Below, piece by piece: positions 45,979-58,609 of a stretch of 64,000 nucleotides of DNA. The notes beneath the pieces are model-generated. The model worked only from the letters and a program-made list of their open reading frames with translations, had not been told where the DNA came from and did not search any database. The first letter of the stretch is position 1. The number at the start of each line of letters is the position of its first letter. The DNA is from Cadophora sp. MPI-SDFR-AT-0126 (Eukaryota; Ascomycota; Leotiomycetes; Helotiales; Ploettnerulaceae), in contig JAGMVK010000022.1 of the NCBI GenBank assembly GCA_020747065.1, forward strand, positions 124,001-188,000. Direction: 5' to 3'. Made by a program: the position numbers and the translations under genes.

Positions 45979-48195
45979 TTACTGCTGCCATGCTTGTTGC
46001 TGAGCTGGCCGTGGGAACACTGGAACAGTCTCCACGTTATCGAGCCCTCCTCCAATTGGTTGCTGATTATGCTGCCAGCCTGATCCTGTAGCTGTGTTGA
46101 CGAACTGGCTTTGCCGAAACGGGTTTGTACTGCCAGTGGGCTGTGGCATTAAGCCTCCGCTCGTTTGGGGTCGCTGTGCCATATTGTTCATAGCAATGTT
46201 CTTTGCAAAGGGGTTCGTCCCAGTAGCCATTGGTCGTATAGGCGCAGCAGCTTGTTGCGGCTGGTTTGGTTGTTGCTGAAATTGCTGGTCAGGTGGTGGT
46301 GAAAATGGTTGCCCGACGGGAGATATAGACTTCGCGAACGGGTTGGTGGACTGGTGGGCGACGGGCGAAGTGATCGGAGGCGAGGCTGGAAAGGACGGTC
46401 CAGGCATGCCCGTAGGATTTGTCATCATTGATTGACGGAAGGGGTTGGTCTGTTGAGCTCCAGTTTGCATATTGCCCATGGGCATTTGTTGCGGCAATTG
46501 CTGCTGCTGTTGTTGAAACGAAGCCGGAGAATCTTGAGGGATCGAGGACAGGTTTCCGGGTTGGAATGGAGCTTGAGGGGTGTAACCTCCAAAACCGGCA
46601 CCCGTGAAGTTCGGTTGGACCTGGGGCTGTTGTTGAGCACCTCCAAATCCTATATTGAAAGGTTGCTGTTGATTTGGCTGTCCAAATGGATTAGCACCTG
46701 GGAAGCCAGTCGGTTGCTGCTGAACAAAACCATTTTGCTGGAACTGCTGAGGCTGCTGCTGTACTTGGTACGGCGCTCCATTACCAAACTGGGGAGCTTG
46801 TTGTTGTTGTTGTTGCATGCCGGCTTGAGTTGCCATCGGTTGTTGATTTTGCTCAATAGATTCAAAGAAATCAATCAAATCTGGGTCAGGGCCTTTTGCA
46901 GGTTGGGCTGGTTTTGAAATAGCTGGTTGGGGATTAGGGAATGCTTTTCCTGTCGCGGCACGGGACTCTGAATCGCCTTTCGAGGGTGCTGAGAAAGCCT
47001 TACTCGCACCATTGGTTCGATTCGACTTTGATTCCTGCTCTGCGATATACTGTCTCCTATTGACCTCGAAATCTGGATCCATAAGATAGTCTTCAAGTTG
47101 CTTCCCAAGGTTCACGGGAGCATGCTTAAGTTTGGGTACTTCAACCCGAGTCTGATGCTCATATTGTCGAGCAGTGCTGAGATACTGAACCACAAAATCC
47201 GTTTGCTTTGTAAAGTTCTTATAAATCTCCATTGCACGCTCAGCATCTGGTCGTGACATTTCGAAGAAATGACCTTTACTAGAATCAGTACAGCTCGTAA
47301 CCAAAATCCGTTAGTTCATACCCAGAATATTGATCATGGCTTGATTCATGACATGGAACATCGCTAGAAGATCAAGCACCAGCATTCGGAACACAGTGAT
47401 TGTGATCTCGTTCTCGGGTTCATTGTCCAGGACCTGCACATCCTTAGCAACAGAAATTTGCCTCAATCTCTTGAACTAACGTCGCATTTCAGCAGAGCTG
47501 TGATCTGGTGTTGAACAGTCTCCGTTTCCCGCAGAAGTCCCTTGTCGACGGTCATCTTCTCTAAACGGTTATCTGCACCTCGAACAAAATCGGTCTTCGT
47601 TTCTCGATATGCCCTCGCCCTTTCGCTCAAGTAGTTCGTATAATGTCGAATATTACGGCCCTGTGTTTGGACTTTGCCATGCTCCGTCAGCACCGTTTCA
47701 ACGAGGTTCACTGCCACGGCTAGTTGCCCTTCAATCGTTTCGCTCCAACCTTCCTTCTCATAGACATACCATCAGAGAAGCTACTTATAGCAAGCATATT
47801 CCTATGCCGTGCGAGGTATGCTAATGTCACATCCGGTGAACCCTCTCGAATCATCAGATGAACCGTGATTAAGCTCTTGAATACAACTGTCCATGTTGAA
47901 TCTCGCAGCCGGTTCTGTAAAGCGCGGAACACCTCGGCAACTCCTGCTTCTCCCGAATGAGTCGCAATCAGAATATGCTCAATATATCTATTCGATAGGT
48001 AGAGTCAGCGGAGTCCTGGAAGGGGTGGTTTGCAGGAGGGGCGTACTTCGACTTCGGCGGAGCGGCCTATGTAATCACCTGGTCAGTACAGTGCGATAAC
48101 AGAAACGTTCCCCAAATCCCTAGAACTGTCCGCAGTGTCCCACTCACTTTGATCTTTGTTGCCCCCTTCACCGACTTCTCGAACGAGCTCGCCAT
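45979..48195 (-). CDS. AP180/CALM-type ANTH clathrin adaptor (YAP1801/2-like)
   Basis: This endocytic adaptor binds PtdIns(4,5)P2, clathrin and EH-domain proteins at coated pits. Exons are 48195-48148, 48066-48047, 47987-47770, 47671-47481, 47433-47322 and 47273-45979, giving 627 residues. The ANTH domain (about 1-290) opens MASSFEKSVKGATKIKAAPP, KSKYIEHILIATHSGEAGVA, and continues FSDVQTQGRNIRHYTNYLSE, KGLLRETETVQHQITALLKC, DNEPENEITITVFRMLVLD and GHFFEMSRPDAERAMEIYKN. The tail is Gln/Pro-rich with five NPF motifs (NPFGQ, NPFRQ twice, NPFAK twice), the standard EH-domain ligand. Exon 2 is only 20 bases. The fourth intron has a GTTAGT donor. All junctions are set by ANTH conservation. Confidence 0.93.
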
Positions 48196-49792
48196 CTCAA
48201 CTCAGGGCGCGCAAGAAGGGGCTTGCGACAGCCACTCGATTGGCAACGGCCAGCTTCCAGTATTTCGCAGCGAGGGTTTATGAAGGCAATAGTAACGTGT
48301 TTGGTTCCAGTGATTTATCCGGTCTGTTCTGTTGTCGCTATAGGCTGCAGTTGGAGAGGATGTTTGCTTCGAGGGTTTTGTTGTTGCTTGCTGGTGGTTC
48401 CAGGCCGGGAAGCTTTCGCTCGGCCTGAGCCAGCAATCCAATCTACTCGAGATGATATAACGGAACTTATTAACGTTGCGACGATAGCCCTGGCACTAAA
48501 GCTCGCTGGCAACTTCAACAATTACAAGTGACTCCGCGAATGATCGTTGCATGATGTGGAACTATATGCGATACTTCAGATGCAATTTCGCATCTTGTCT
48601 AGGTACTTTGTTCGGTGGCAACGGGCGGGCTGAGCTGGAATCAGAGTGCAAGTGTTGTCCAAAGGATCCGAATTGCAGTGCAGTGCAGTGCAGCGTCATC
48701 TGGGCGGGCCACGGCTGTGATTGGCGAATCTCAATCTCAGGGTCGGTCAATGCGGAGGGGCCTAACAGGGTGCCACGGGGGTTTGGTAGAAAATAAATAC
48801 GATGTCATTCATTACAAGATATCCTGGAAACATAGAGTTGCCTTTGATATGAAATTTTGACTCTTTGGGGCGATGACTATGCCTTCAAACCCAAACCGCG
48901 ATTATGCTCCCAATCCTAAGCCACCAATGCAAATCCATTACTGCCTTTGACCTCCTCCCTACTTCGAACTAGAAGTCCTTCCGATAATTCCAATCCCGGT
49001 GGTGGTAGGTGTCCCAATCCTGCTTAGTTGATACTTCATAAGCAACACACAAGATGTCCACCGCCGTAGCTTCTTACCTGAACGCGACTGAAAAAGAAGG
49101 TATGGAAGGATAGGAAAAATGCGTTGTTCAAGGTGTATGCGTCGTTGGACCCTGAAAAAGGTTCGGGATTGGAGGAGTGTGAGTATGCAAATGGCTCAAG
49201 GAACAATGCGCATAGCCACAGAGTAGACAAGCCAATTGTCCCCACGTATTGACACTCTAGTCGCAATGAAATTGCATGTAATGACAAATGAAAGAAATTC
49301 TGAGGGGATTGTATGTCTTCAGAGGACCAATGCGCAAAGCCACAGTTTAGACTGTCCATGGACCCCCGGTATCGATGCCTTCCAAGGTTCAATGTTCAGA
49401 GATGCCTTCATCGCGTCCGATAGTTAACAAGATTGGTGTGTCGAACGCTTATATCACTCTTCCCATCTCCTCTCACAACCTGACCACTGTAGCCCAGTGA
49501 AGGGAGAGTCTGAGAAGCTCGAGGAGGAGGAATCGTACTCATAATAACACGCTGGCTTTTCATCATCTGCGAGACATATTAGAAACTTAAACAGAAGCAG
49601 TGGACGTTGCAGGCTTACATGTTTAAAACTTGGAAGGATGAAGAGAAAAGAAAAAGATCGGACTCCAGCGAGCCGATATAAAATTTTGGGAATCGCGCTA
49701 GCGGCAGAGCTTGCCGCATGCGCTAATACGCACTGGGAGAGCTTCAACCTCCAAACTCAGTGCTCGTACGAACGCCATGATCTGAAGGAGAT
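48196..49792. other. Divergent intergenic region AP180/MSD1
   Basis: This 1.6-kb region shows a TGCAG pentamer repeat (48674-48693), a diverged direct repeat near 49200 and 49324, and no convincing gene. A minus-strand frame at 49454-49747 contains a good-looking intron (49567-49618) but no usable ATG. Confidence 0.45.
48674..48693 (+). repeat. TGCAG pentanucleotide repeat
   Basis: Four perfect tandem copies. Confidence 0.85.
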
Positions 49793-52322
49793 ATGAATTC
49801 ACTATCATGTCCTGCCAGACAATTTCAAAGGCTGAATACCCGACGGATTTCCCAATCCATATTGACCAGTCATTGCGTGGCCCATAGCGGTTCACGAACC
49901 TGGTCACTGCGAAGATGCTTCTACCAGAGCGAGAGAAGGCTCGCAGAGCAAGCAGCACTGGCAGTGAAATCAGAAGGACCGAGAATTGCTGATTCGACTT
50001 TCTGGAAAGAATATCGAGAAACATGTGAGCCCGAACTACCTCAATTGGAGAAGATTAAACTAATCCAATATCTAGTAAATGTCGAGCGCCCAAATTTCCC
50101 ATGGTCTAACAAAGCCACAATCGACGCATCTCACATAGGAGTGACCAAATATACGGTTGTCGGATACTTGACAAATGTGACAGCTTTGTCAGACACTTTG
50201 GTCTTTGGGCGAGTGTGGTCTGGAGCCGAGTCGGAGTCCGATGGCACGATCCTTCAAATAATCTGTCGAAATCCTGAGCAATGTGCTCAACTTAAGAGCA
50301 TAAGACTTCATAGTCCTGTGTGTGTTACTGGAACTCTAGGTCTCAAACATAACAGTAAGAAGAACAAAGAAGAATCTCGGCCATCTCCAGATTCCTATTT
50401 CCGGCACCAAGTCGAGTTGATACCAACCAAAATTGACTGTTTGAATACGATCGCCGATACCCATCTTACTTCTGAACATGTATACCCGCCTGCAAGTAGG
50501 CATCTCCAGATTCGTTTCGACATGGGGCTGAAGCGGCGCTTAAAGTTTCGATCAGTAATAGCAGCGCTGATTAGAAGGAAATGTTTGCCTGGTTTCCAGG
50601 AGATTGAGACGCCCATCTTGTTCAAGTCCACTCCTGAAGGCGCTCGAGAGTTCCTTGTTCCAACAAGAAGAGGAGGATATGCTTATGCTCTTCCCCAGAG
50701 TCCCCAACAATACAAGCAGATTCTGATGGCATCCGGGATCAACAAATACTTTCAATTCGCAAAATGCTTTCGGGACGAGGATCTACGAGCCGATAGACAA
50801 CCAGAATTCACGCAGGTAAACAAAATCCTGCTATGTAGCGATATCTGGCTGCACTTGAAACTAATTGCCTGCAGATAGATATGGAAATGGCCTTCGCGGG
50901 TGGGAGTAATGTCATGTACGTGGTGGAAAGACTTATCAAGCAAATTTACGCTTTCTGCGCCGACTGGCCATCATCGCATCTCGATTCCCGAGAAACAGTC
51001 GTCAACGCCCCTCTGCCGATGGAACCATTTCTTCAGATGCCATATGAACACGCAATGTCAAAACATGGCTCGGACAAACCTGACATACGAATTAATGCTC
51101 TAGTAAGTGTGGACATTTCTCTTTCAACTACACTGAACTAACCTTCAGATCTCTCAAATTGATGCTGCTGTTCCTGCACAGCTCCGTGGAATGCTTACCT
51201 CGATCCCAAATCCAATAATCGAAGCCTTCAAGCTTCGACTTGATGCCTCTCCAAAGGACGTTCAAAAATTTATCCGAAAATTCATGGATTCGCCTGAAGC
51301 GGGACCTTTCAGATGTAATCCCGATGGTGCACCTGGGATTTGTGTATTTGACTCCATGCAGCCACTTGAGGGCCTCCAAACATTTGGCTTTGAAGCCGCG
51401 GACCAATTGAAAGCAATCTGGAAAGATCAGCCCAAACCGTCGTACCAAGACGAAACGACATTTGAAAACAACAAAAAGTTCGAAGATGGTGATTTGATCA
51501 TCATGCAAGCCCGTGAGAGACTTCCATTGTCAGGTGGTTCAACTGCTCTGGGCAGGCTTCGGCTGGCCATCTACAAAGCCGCAGTTGCGGAAGGCCTCAT
51601 CGAGCATGATCCATCACATCGCTACCTCTGGGTGGTAGACTTTCCCATGTTCACTCCAGACAATGCTTCTGAGCCTGGGCAGGGCGGAAGTGCAGGCTTT
51701 TCAGCTACCCATCATCCTTTTACAGCACCCAAAACTCCCAAGGATGTCGATCTGCTCTTGACCGATCCCTTAGAGGCAAAGGCTGACCACTACGACCTTG
51801 TCGTAAATGGTGTGGAGCTTGGCGGAGGAAGTCGTCGTATACACAACGCCGAGATGCAAAGATTCGTCATGAGGGACATCCTAAAGGTACATTTCCCTGT
51901 TGCAGTCCTCTGTGCGCTGAACTGACGTCACATCTCAGATGAAACCAGAGCGTATTAATGACTTCTCGCACCTACTGAAGGCTCTTGAATCAGGCTGCCC
52001 ACCACACGCTGGTTTCGCAATTGGCTTCGATCGCTTCATCGCAATTCTTACAGGATGTGAGTCTGTCAGAGACGTCATTGCTTTTCCGAAAAGCTCTAAG
52101 GGCGAGGACATGATGGTTAGGAGTCCTTCGAAGATCACTGATGTAGAATTGGCCCGATATCATTTAGCGCTTGCAGATGATGTTCCAAGAGATGGCGCCA
52201 TGACTGAAGAGTTCGTCGCAAAAAATACAATCATTGGCGAAACCATTGCTGAAAATAAAGCCGCTGCGGAAGAAGAGAACGATGGAGATTTTGCCATCGA
52301 CGTTTTGTTTCCGAAATCGTGA
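49793..52322 (+). CDS. MSD1: Mitochondrial aspartyl-tRNA synthetase
   Basis: This class II synthetase charges tRNA-Asp in mitochondria. Exons are 49793-50815, 50875-51102, 51149-51886 and 51939-52322, giving 790 residues, somewhat longer than yeast Msd1. The N-terminus ([20 protein letters not shown]) is Arg/Ser-rich without acids, a likely presequence. The OB-fold domain (about 120-210) precedes class II motif 1 ([20 protein letters not shown]). The substrate loop is [15 protein letters not shown], motif 2 FRDED starts at Phe326, and motif 3 is GFAIGFDRF (about 688-696). [13 protein letters not shown] binds aspartate and ATP. The bacterial-type GAD insertion lies between motifs 2 and 3, as in mitochondrial and bacterial AspRS. 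All exons join in phase 0. A 30-residue acidic tail follows motif 3. Confidence 0.95.
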
Positions 52323-52879
52323 TTTCGAAAGAGCTATCGATTTTGAACTAAATGGACCTACGAATGCGACACGCACCTGCAGCAGCTTATTGATTAGCTC
52401 GATCTGGATGCGTATGTAAGTAGAGGAGGATCAGTATTGTAAGATTTGTGTACAGTCATTGCATATGGGAGGCGTCAAAGTGGAAGCATTCTGAGCGTCC
52501 TTGAATTTATACGTACCCGTCTCATTCAAGATTGTTAAAAGTTGATAGAGGATATGGAGCGAATTGTACAATATTTTATCTTCAGACGGGATTTTCTGTT
52601 CGACCGCAAGCTCTTCTGAATCCTCGGCGTGCTAGCGATGAATGGTGTGCATGTGGTATTACAAAAATCCAACCCTGCTCCTTCGCTCGCTCACTGTTCA
52701 TATCATTCAAAAACTTCGAAATCAAGAGTCAAGGAAAAAAAAGGAACACTGGCGCAAGTATCAAAATACAACAACACTAGGACAAACTTCCCCTGGCACC
52801 TACTTCAGTCCTTCCTCAAACCCTCCACGTTGCCGACTTCATCAAATCTGTCACGACCAATTCCAAGCCGTATACATTC
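52323..52879. other. Convergent 3' intergenic region
   Basis: This lies between the MSD1 stop and the small serine-rich gene. No signal is recognised apart from A-rich stretches near 52733-52745. Confidence 0.5.
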
Positions 52880-53128
52880 TCAGTAATCCTTCTCAACAGC
52901 ATCTCTCAGCTTCTCCGCATGGCTTTGCCTTGCAGCTTCCTGGTGAGCATCATACTCCTCGATGGCGAAGGATCGGTGGTCTCTGTCTTCTTGCACGAAC
53001 CTCTCGACGATCTCGCCGCTTGACTTGTTCTTGGGTGAGCTTTCCGAGTGCTTTTGGGAGCTCGAGGACTTGTGAGAGGTGGAGCCTTTGTGGGAACCGC
53101 TGTGGGCTTTGGTGGAAGAAGATGTCAT
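52880..53128 (-). CDS. Small Ser/Lys/His-rich protein
   Basis: Function unknown. The single frame codes 82 residues. The first 40 are low-complexity (MTSSSTKAHSGSHKGSTSHK), and the second half is a charged, probably helical segment, EIVERFVQEDRDHRSFAIEE then YDAHQEAARQSHAEKLRDAV. The contrast between a disordered head and a regular amphipathic tail is typical of small conserved fungal proteins. The start codon context and an isolated position support a gene, but a homologue search is needed to be sure. An overlapping frame at 52950-53318 is less plausible. Confidence 0.5.
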   Translation of the reverse strand: MTSSSTKAHSGSHKGSTSHKSSSSQKHSESSPKNKSSGEIVERFVQEDRDHRSFAIEEYDAHQEAARQSHAEKLRDAVEKDY

Positions 53129-56100
53129 GGTTGGGTTGGTGCCCGTGAGAGTTGTGCTTGAGAGTGTTGCGAAGGTTGCGAAACTTGCGGGTTTTGAAAG
53201 GCTGAGAGGGCTGATGTGATTGAGCGGGTATCGAGTGGGTGAGGAGTGACAACTCTGAAAAAGTGGAAAGGGTGAGGGTCACTGTTGTCCAACGCCCAGT
53301 GGGCAATTGGATACGCAACGAATGCCAGATGAGAATAAATTCGGGGCTTGGTAGCTGATCGGACAGAGGTGAGGTTGTTTTGAAGAGGGGATGTTGCTTT
53401 GGAACCTCTAATCACAAGCAAAGGTTAGAGCCGCAACAACAACAAGATGCACCATCAGAGAGGCATATTTACTTTAGCGTCTCTCCTGAGAGACAAGTTG
53501 CGATGTCTGAATGATCATAAACAGCAGCAGAGGATTCTGAGACCTGAAGATGTGGAAGCTGTCGGAGTAAGAGACGAGGTGTATGGAGGGTTAGAATTGT
53601 GACAAAATAAATGAGAGTCTTGTCAAGTGCATTTGCTAACAGACAAGAGCTGTTTTGATAAATGTTAGACGGAGGTCTAATTAGATGTAGATGAAGTATC
53701 TAGGAGAATCTAGAGCATAAAGAGCAGATCAAGAAGAAGAGGCTGGCGGCCGAATCTTACCATCTTATAGCCAACTCCAGCTTCACGATGCCAAAGGGCG
53801 AGACGCGACTGCTACAAGGGCGTCTAATCTCACGATGGCCCATAGGGGCGGTGAGTTGTTCACCTGGAGTCTCCGCAAGCAAATGTTTGAGGAAACCTGA
53901 CTTCAAATTCGGCCTTGGGGACATATCCCATAGGTCAATTCGGCATACCGAGCCATGCTGAGTAGCACCGCGTCAAATGATTGCAATCTCTCCTCGTTCG
54001 CAAACAGTCCCTTACACAACCACAAGGACAGACCGGGGAGCTCGAGGGGCCGTCAATGCGCGTTTTCTGTGGCTGTAGCAAGAATGATAAGGGAGGTAGG
54101 AAGGGGGCAATCAGAGGGCATTGACACCCCGCACCACTCATCTGCGAGGCCGCTTGCAAGATGATTGACTCGCAGTGATTTGAGGTTGGTAGGTGGTCTC
54201 AAATGTCTACGATACCTCTAGCTTAAGAATGCAGGCAGCAAGAAGAATAGTCAGCCCTATAAAGGAGCCATTTTCGTTGTTTGCGGCCCTTCTCCTATAT
54301 ACTTCATTGACATGGCCGACTCGGCTGCAGGAGGGCGACAGCTAAGCTGACAGTAGGTCCGATACGAGAAGAGAATTTTCGTCTCGGGCCCCAGATGAAG
54401 TGAAGATCCGGACACATGGATTTTGATAGATATGATGTCGTCAAACGACCGGGGAAGCATCCGGATCCAGTGCGACGCTCCCCGCTATGCATTCACGGAA
54501 CGATGGAAGTGAGAGCCGCCAACCATTGAAAAAATGAGATCATATATTTCTGTACTCACGAGCCACCGCATACAGTCAGCAGACATGGATATGCAGGAGA
54601 GACTTGAGCACGCTTTGCTGTGGTTGCCGAATATAGGATGGACTGGGGAGGAGGGCGGAATCATTGCTGCTGCGGCCGGTCGCCCTCTGTCTCTGACCTC
54701 TGTCGCAGGCTACCTTGAGATAAGGCATGCTGTTAAATCGAAATTTTGCGCCACAAAAGTTTCGCCCTCCTAGTGACCGGCGCTTCTGCCGCATGTACAT
54801 CCGGACTTAAAAGGCGACATCAAGGAGGCACAATCGTGGAACAAGAGCGGTGAGTTTTTGCTAGCCATAATCTTGTACAACCTCAACTGTCAGGTATCAC
54901 TTGCATCACCAACCAGACGTGGCCTATTGTTCATTCATTTTCTACATACAATTCCAAGATACTGATAAGCCCACAGACGAAGACGTATAACGGTCTTCAG
55001 ATCGGCTGAGGGGGCGCTAGCCTTTGGAATTAAGCGCAGGTTGGAAACAACTTCGAGGAAACGACCTCAAGGCATTCAAATCTTCTGAACTTCATTCTCA
55101 CCCATAATGTAGACTTCATCGCCAGCATTCTAGTCCGTCCCGAAATGATGTGTTTACAACCAAAGTCATTCTCGTACTTCTCCCGATCGGAATCTTTCCT
55201 TACCAAGATTCCCCGTCTTCACGAATGTCACCACAAGATGCCAGGTCCGACCTCAGAAAACAAATCCAAATAAAATAGGACAAAAGCTTCTTTACGAGGC
55301 TTGTAACATATCCATGATAACAATGCCATCAAGGTAGCGGAGATCTGCCCAAAGTGGGACTCGCAGAACATAGGCAAATCTCGATACACGTCACAGCTAG
55401 CTGGATGCTTTTTCCTCAATCGCGACCTTAAGTGCCGAAGAAATGACTGGTCTAGTTACCACAACGGATTCAATCTGGTATTCCCCGGGATGTGCAACTT
55501 TACTTAGAAATGCGTTTTGGTCGGGTCTGCAATCGCCGCATCATTTCGCGATAACATTTTAGACCTGGTCGCGCCGGCGTCGAGAAGCATTTGTACCAAT
55601 CTCGATTCATAACTTGTGTACCGCTTAAGCAGAATCAAAGCTTTATTGAAATCATCTTCTCTACAAATAAAACCTAATTCGCATAGAAGACACTGCAAGG
55701 TCAACAAGCATGACTGAATATCACTCCTCAATCAGGTGATTACAGGGGAATGTCTGTATTTCGTGCATTCCTGCCGTGAATGTTAGTACTCTGCTCAATT
55801 GACATGCGAATATTTTGAATTGATTATACTGGTCTCGTATGCACATTAATTACCGATCTGGTTCAGTCAAATGCTTAGGTATAGGTGTTCGGGCTTTGAG
55901 ACTTGGATGGAGATGGAAATGGACAGGCCAACATCCTTCCCGATATTTGTTCCAAAACCTTGGTTTGTGAGTACCAACAGTATTGCGAGATGTCACAGTA
56001 TGCTATGCCGTGAACTCCCGCCATCGCTCCCATTGTACAAGACACAGACACAGGATCCGTAAAGTAATACTCCTCTGCGCAAGTCCATGACGCGCGCCTC

Positions 56101-57203
56101 GTATTTGGCATCGTACTTGGGCATCAACGTCGAATAAGCTCATCTCACAATCTAGTAAGCGCGGAGACGATCCTGACCAGTCTTCACTACTCTGGAATTG
56201 CACCGTCCCAACACCAATCCCTCCGAGGGAAGAGACATTTTGTCCTACATCCGCTTTCGTCAGGTGACGTGGCGATTCCATCAGTCACATCGGCAATCGT
56301 GTGCGTGAGGCTGACTGCCCCACCAAGGAAATACTAATTCGACTTATTGTTGGAAGAAATAGGAAGGTGCGCTGAGTGATGCTGCAATATAAGAGGCTCT
56401 GCATTGACCAGCTAAGCGAGCAAGTCGAAGATGAATCCCAGTCCCAAAGCACTTCGACCATCAAGCATTTTAATGCACAAGTACCATTCCCGGAGTAAAT
56501 TGGAACTGAGCCATATTATGTATGAAGTATTTCTCAAAAATATTTCGTATCAAGGTACTGTTCTTATGACTCTATCCCCTAGCCTGCGACTTCGCTAGTT
56601 CCAGGGATTTTCCAACTGGACAACAGATAATCCAAACTCATTACACGATACAGATCTTTGACTTTGAGAGCAATTGCAAGAAATGAACAGTATAACTTGT
56701 CATAGAGTGCTCGTGCGTACTTCGCCAGCTTTCTCGGATTTGAGTAAGGCAGGTTTGCAACTCTAGAAACATCGTGCATCACGAGCTGCTGCCGAAAGCA
56801 CAGCATAGAAGTTAATCTTCACTCAAAACAACAAATGCAACTCTATTCTTGTCATAATATAGCATTGAATGATCCTTTAAAATATTGATGTTGTTTAACA
56901 CATTTGCATATATGAAAAGTCCAAACAGAAACTCCAGGTAAAAATTGTCCACTTCGGACAGGCGAGAGACGAGCGAGTAGGTACAGCAGAGATTGAATAC
57001 TGCGATATTCAACGCTGCTTTTACCTAAATGTAGGGCATGCTGAAAGTGGGGCTGTAGTTTTCCCACGATGGATTGATTGGATCAAGTTCAGGCTAGCCA
57101 GTCAAGAGCCCATCAGCATCCAAGTATGGCAGCAAATTTTTTCTACTTATTGATATAATGAAATAAGCAAAAAACAAATCATCCAAAACGCAAAAGCAGC
57201 GAG
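53129..57203. other. 4-kb gene-poor region
   Basis: There is no convincing gene. It is AT-rich toward 55.5-57.2 kb. Short minus-strand frames (55504-55731, 56579-56806, 56812-57012) have protein-like composition but no start, length or family support. One ends in the ankyrin-like phrase LVQMLLDAGAT. These may be worn gene remnants. Confidence 0.45.
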
Positions 57204-57287
57204 TCTTTGATGGTCTAACGGTCATGATTTCCGCTTGTCATAACAGACAAAGCGCGGGAGATCGGGGTTCGACTCCCCGTCAGAGAG
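57204..57287 (+). tRNA. tRNA-Asp (GUC) with 12-bp intron
   Basis: The cloverleaf folds by eye. Acceptor arm TCTTTGA pairs with TCAGAGA (one G-T), with discriminator G. The D arm carries the A box TGGTCTAACGG. The anticodon stem TCCGC/GCGGG surrounds loop TTGTCA plus C, giving anticodon GTC. The T arm is CGGGG-TTCGACT-CCCCG, the B box. Twelve extra bases (TAACAGACAAAG) sit between positions 37 and 38, the canonical place for a tRNA intron. The exact intron ends could shift by a base or two. Confidence 0.85.
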
Positions 57288-57903
57288 CTTCTCTAGAGTT
57301 CATGTCCCCGAGTAATACTCGGATATTAATTTTTTACAATTTCTTTCTTTTCATCTACACGTACATTTTGTCTTGGCTGGTAGGTAGCATGTTTTATGAT
57401 AATTTTTATCTGATTTTCTCGGTTTTTTCTTAGGTCGTGTGTGTGTGAAAGTGGGGCAGTCCAGTGGACGGATTACTGTACCGCATGTACGGCACCATAT
57501 GCGATACTCTCGCCTAAAGCTGAAATGTAAACAAATGCAATGCTACATACAAGGTTGCGAACGGAATTTAACATGGTTTCATTTCCGTCGTGCGACTTTG
57601 CCAAATTAGACACCTGACCACTGTTGTCTCGACAGCATAGAAAAAAGTGATTGGACCCCAGTCCAAATCAAAGATCTGATCGAGAGGTGCTCCTTCCCCA
57701 TCCGCCTTGTCAATTACTTCTCGTGTCACCAACCACAATTGGAAGGTGCAGCTCCACGCGCTGCGCGCCTGTCTCGATTCCAGCCAATTCTGACAATATC
57801 AGTAAAGACATCTTCAATGCTGTCATCATTATGATCCCCAAACACTACATATCATTTAAACTATCAATATACAACAGAACAATTGAGAACCAACCGTCAC
57901 CAG
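57288..57903. other. Intergenic region tRNA-Asp to 2EXR gene
   Basis: This holds the tRNA trailer and the promoter of the 2EXR gene. No other gene is recognised. Confidence 0.5.
57330..57335 (+). terminator. RNA polymerase III T-run
   Basis: Six T's 43 bp after the tRNA end. It is the first run of four or more T's downstream, so it is a likely terminator, though further away than usual. Confidence 0.5.
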
Positions 57904-58609
57904 ATGGCTCCCAAAATATTCACACTCTTTCCCAAGCTACCCGCTGAGTTTCAATTGCAAGTGTGCGAGTCCGTCAAGATCCCAGCTTCTCTCATCACAA
58001 TAACGCTTTCCGACGAGATGCTCTCCGACAACTTCGATCGCAAGTCCCAGCCATGTTTGAAAGTTCGACAACGACTTTCAGCCGTTTTCCATGCATGCTA
58101 CACGTCTCGAAAGATAGCCTTACGATCTCACCCTCTCTACTTTGCCACGAGCCTTTTCGGACCATGCTTCGTCGCGCCATTTCCATTCAACGCTGAGAAA
58201 GATGTTCTCCTGTTTACTCCAATGGAAACCGTCGTCACACTGGCGATGAACTGCCTCTTCGACTTTGGGACTGTCGGCCATATCGCAATTGAACCTAGCT
58301 TCCTCGATGCACACGGCGCGATAGCTCGTGTTATGGTGTTGGCTTTCCAGACTGTATGTATCCAAAGCACACAGTCTCCCTTCGGTGACCAATCAAAAAC
58401 CTCTATGGGCTATTTTCAAGGCTGCTCTTGGGATACCCTCACTACCGTGACTGCTAACTGATTTGTTCTTTAGTGAAGCAAGCTTGAAAATGTACATATG
58501 CTACCAAACATCGATCTGTGTACCAGAATGGGAGCGATTCATGAAGATGGAACATTGGATTACCAGCGTATTGCAAATCGTCTATGGGGGAGCTATATTA
58601 TGCACGTGA
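57904..58609 (+). CDS. 2EXR-domain protein
   Basis: This belongs to the large fungal 2EXR family of unknown function. Translation from MAPKIFTLFPKLPAEFQLQV carries the opening LPxE(F/L)xLxxxE-like motif, then FHACYTSRKIALRSHPLYF and VLLFTPMETVVT, in the expected order. After AFQT an intron must follow (donor near 58354). Its CTGCTAAC branch site lies at 58450-58457 and its acceptor is near 58473-58478. The second exon most likely reads SLKMYICYQTSICVPEWERF, then MKMEHWITSVLQ, stopping at 58609, for about 195 residues in all. The exact donor and phase are unresolved: the obvious GTATGT donor does not join in frame with either acceptor, so a weak site or a small frameshift is possible. Confidence 0.65.

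Noticed and set aside
46432..46917. 161-codon plus-strand leucine-rich frame
   Set aside because: It is the antisense shadow of the Gln-rich tail of the ANTH adaptor.
49454..49779. Minus-strand spliced frame divergent from MSD1
   Set aside because: A good intron (donor GTAAGC, acceptor CGCAG) is present, but no ATG can be joined without using an intron of about 36 bp.
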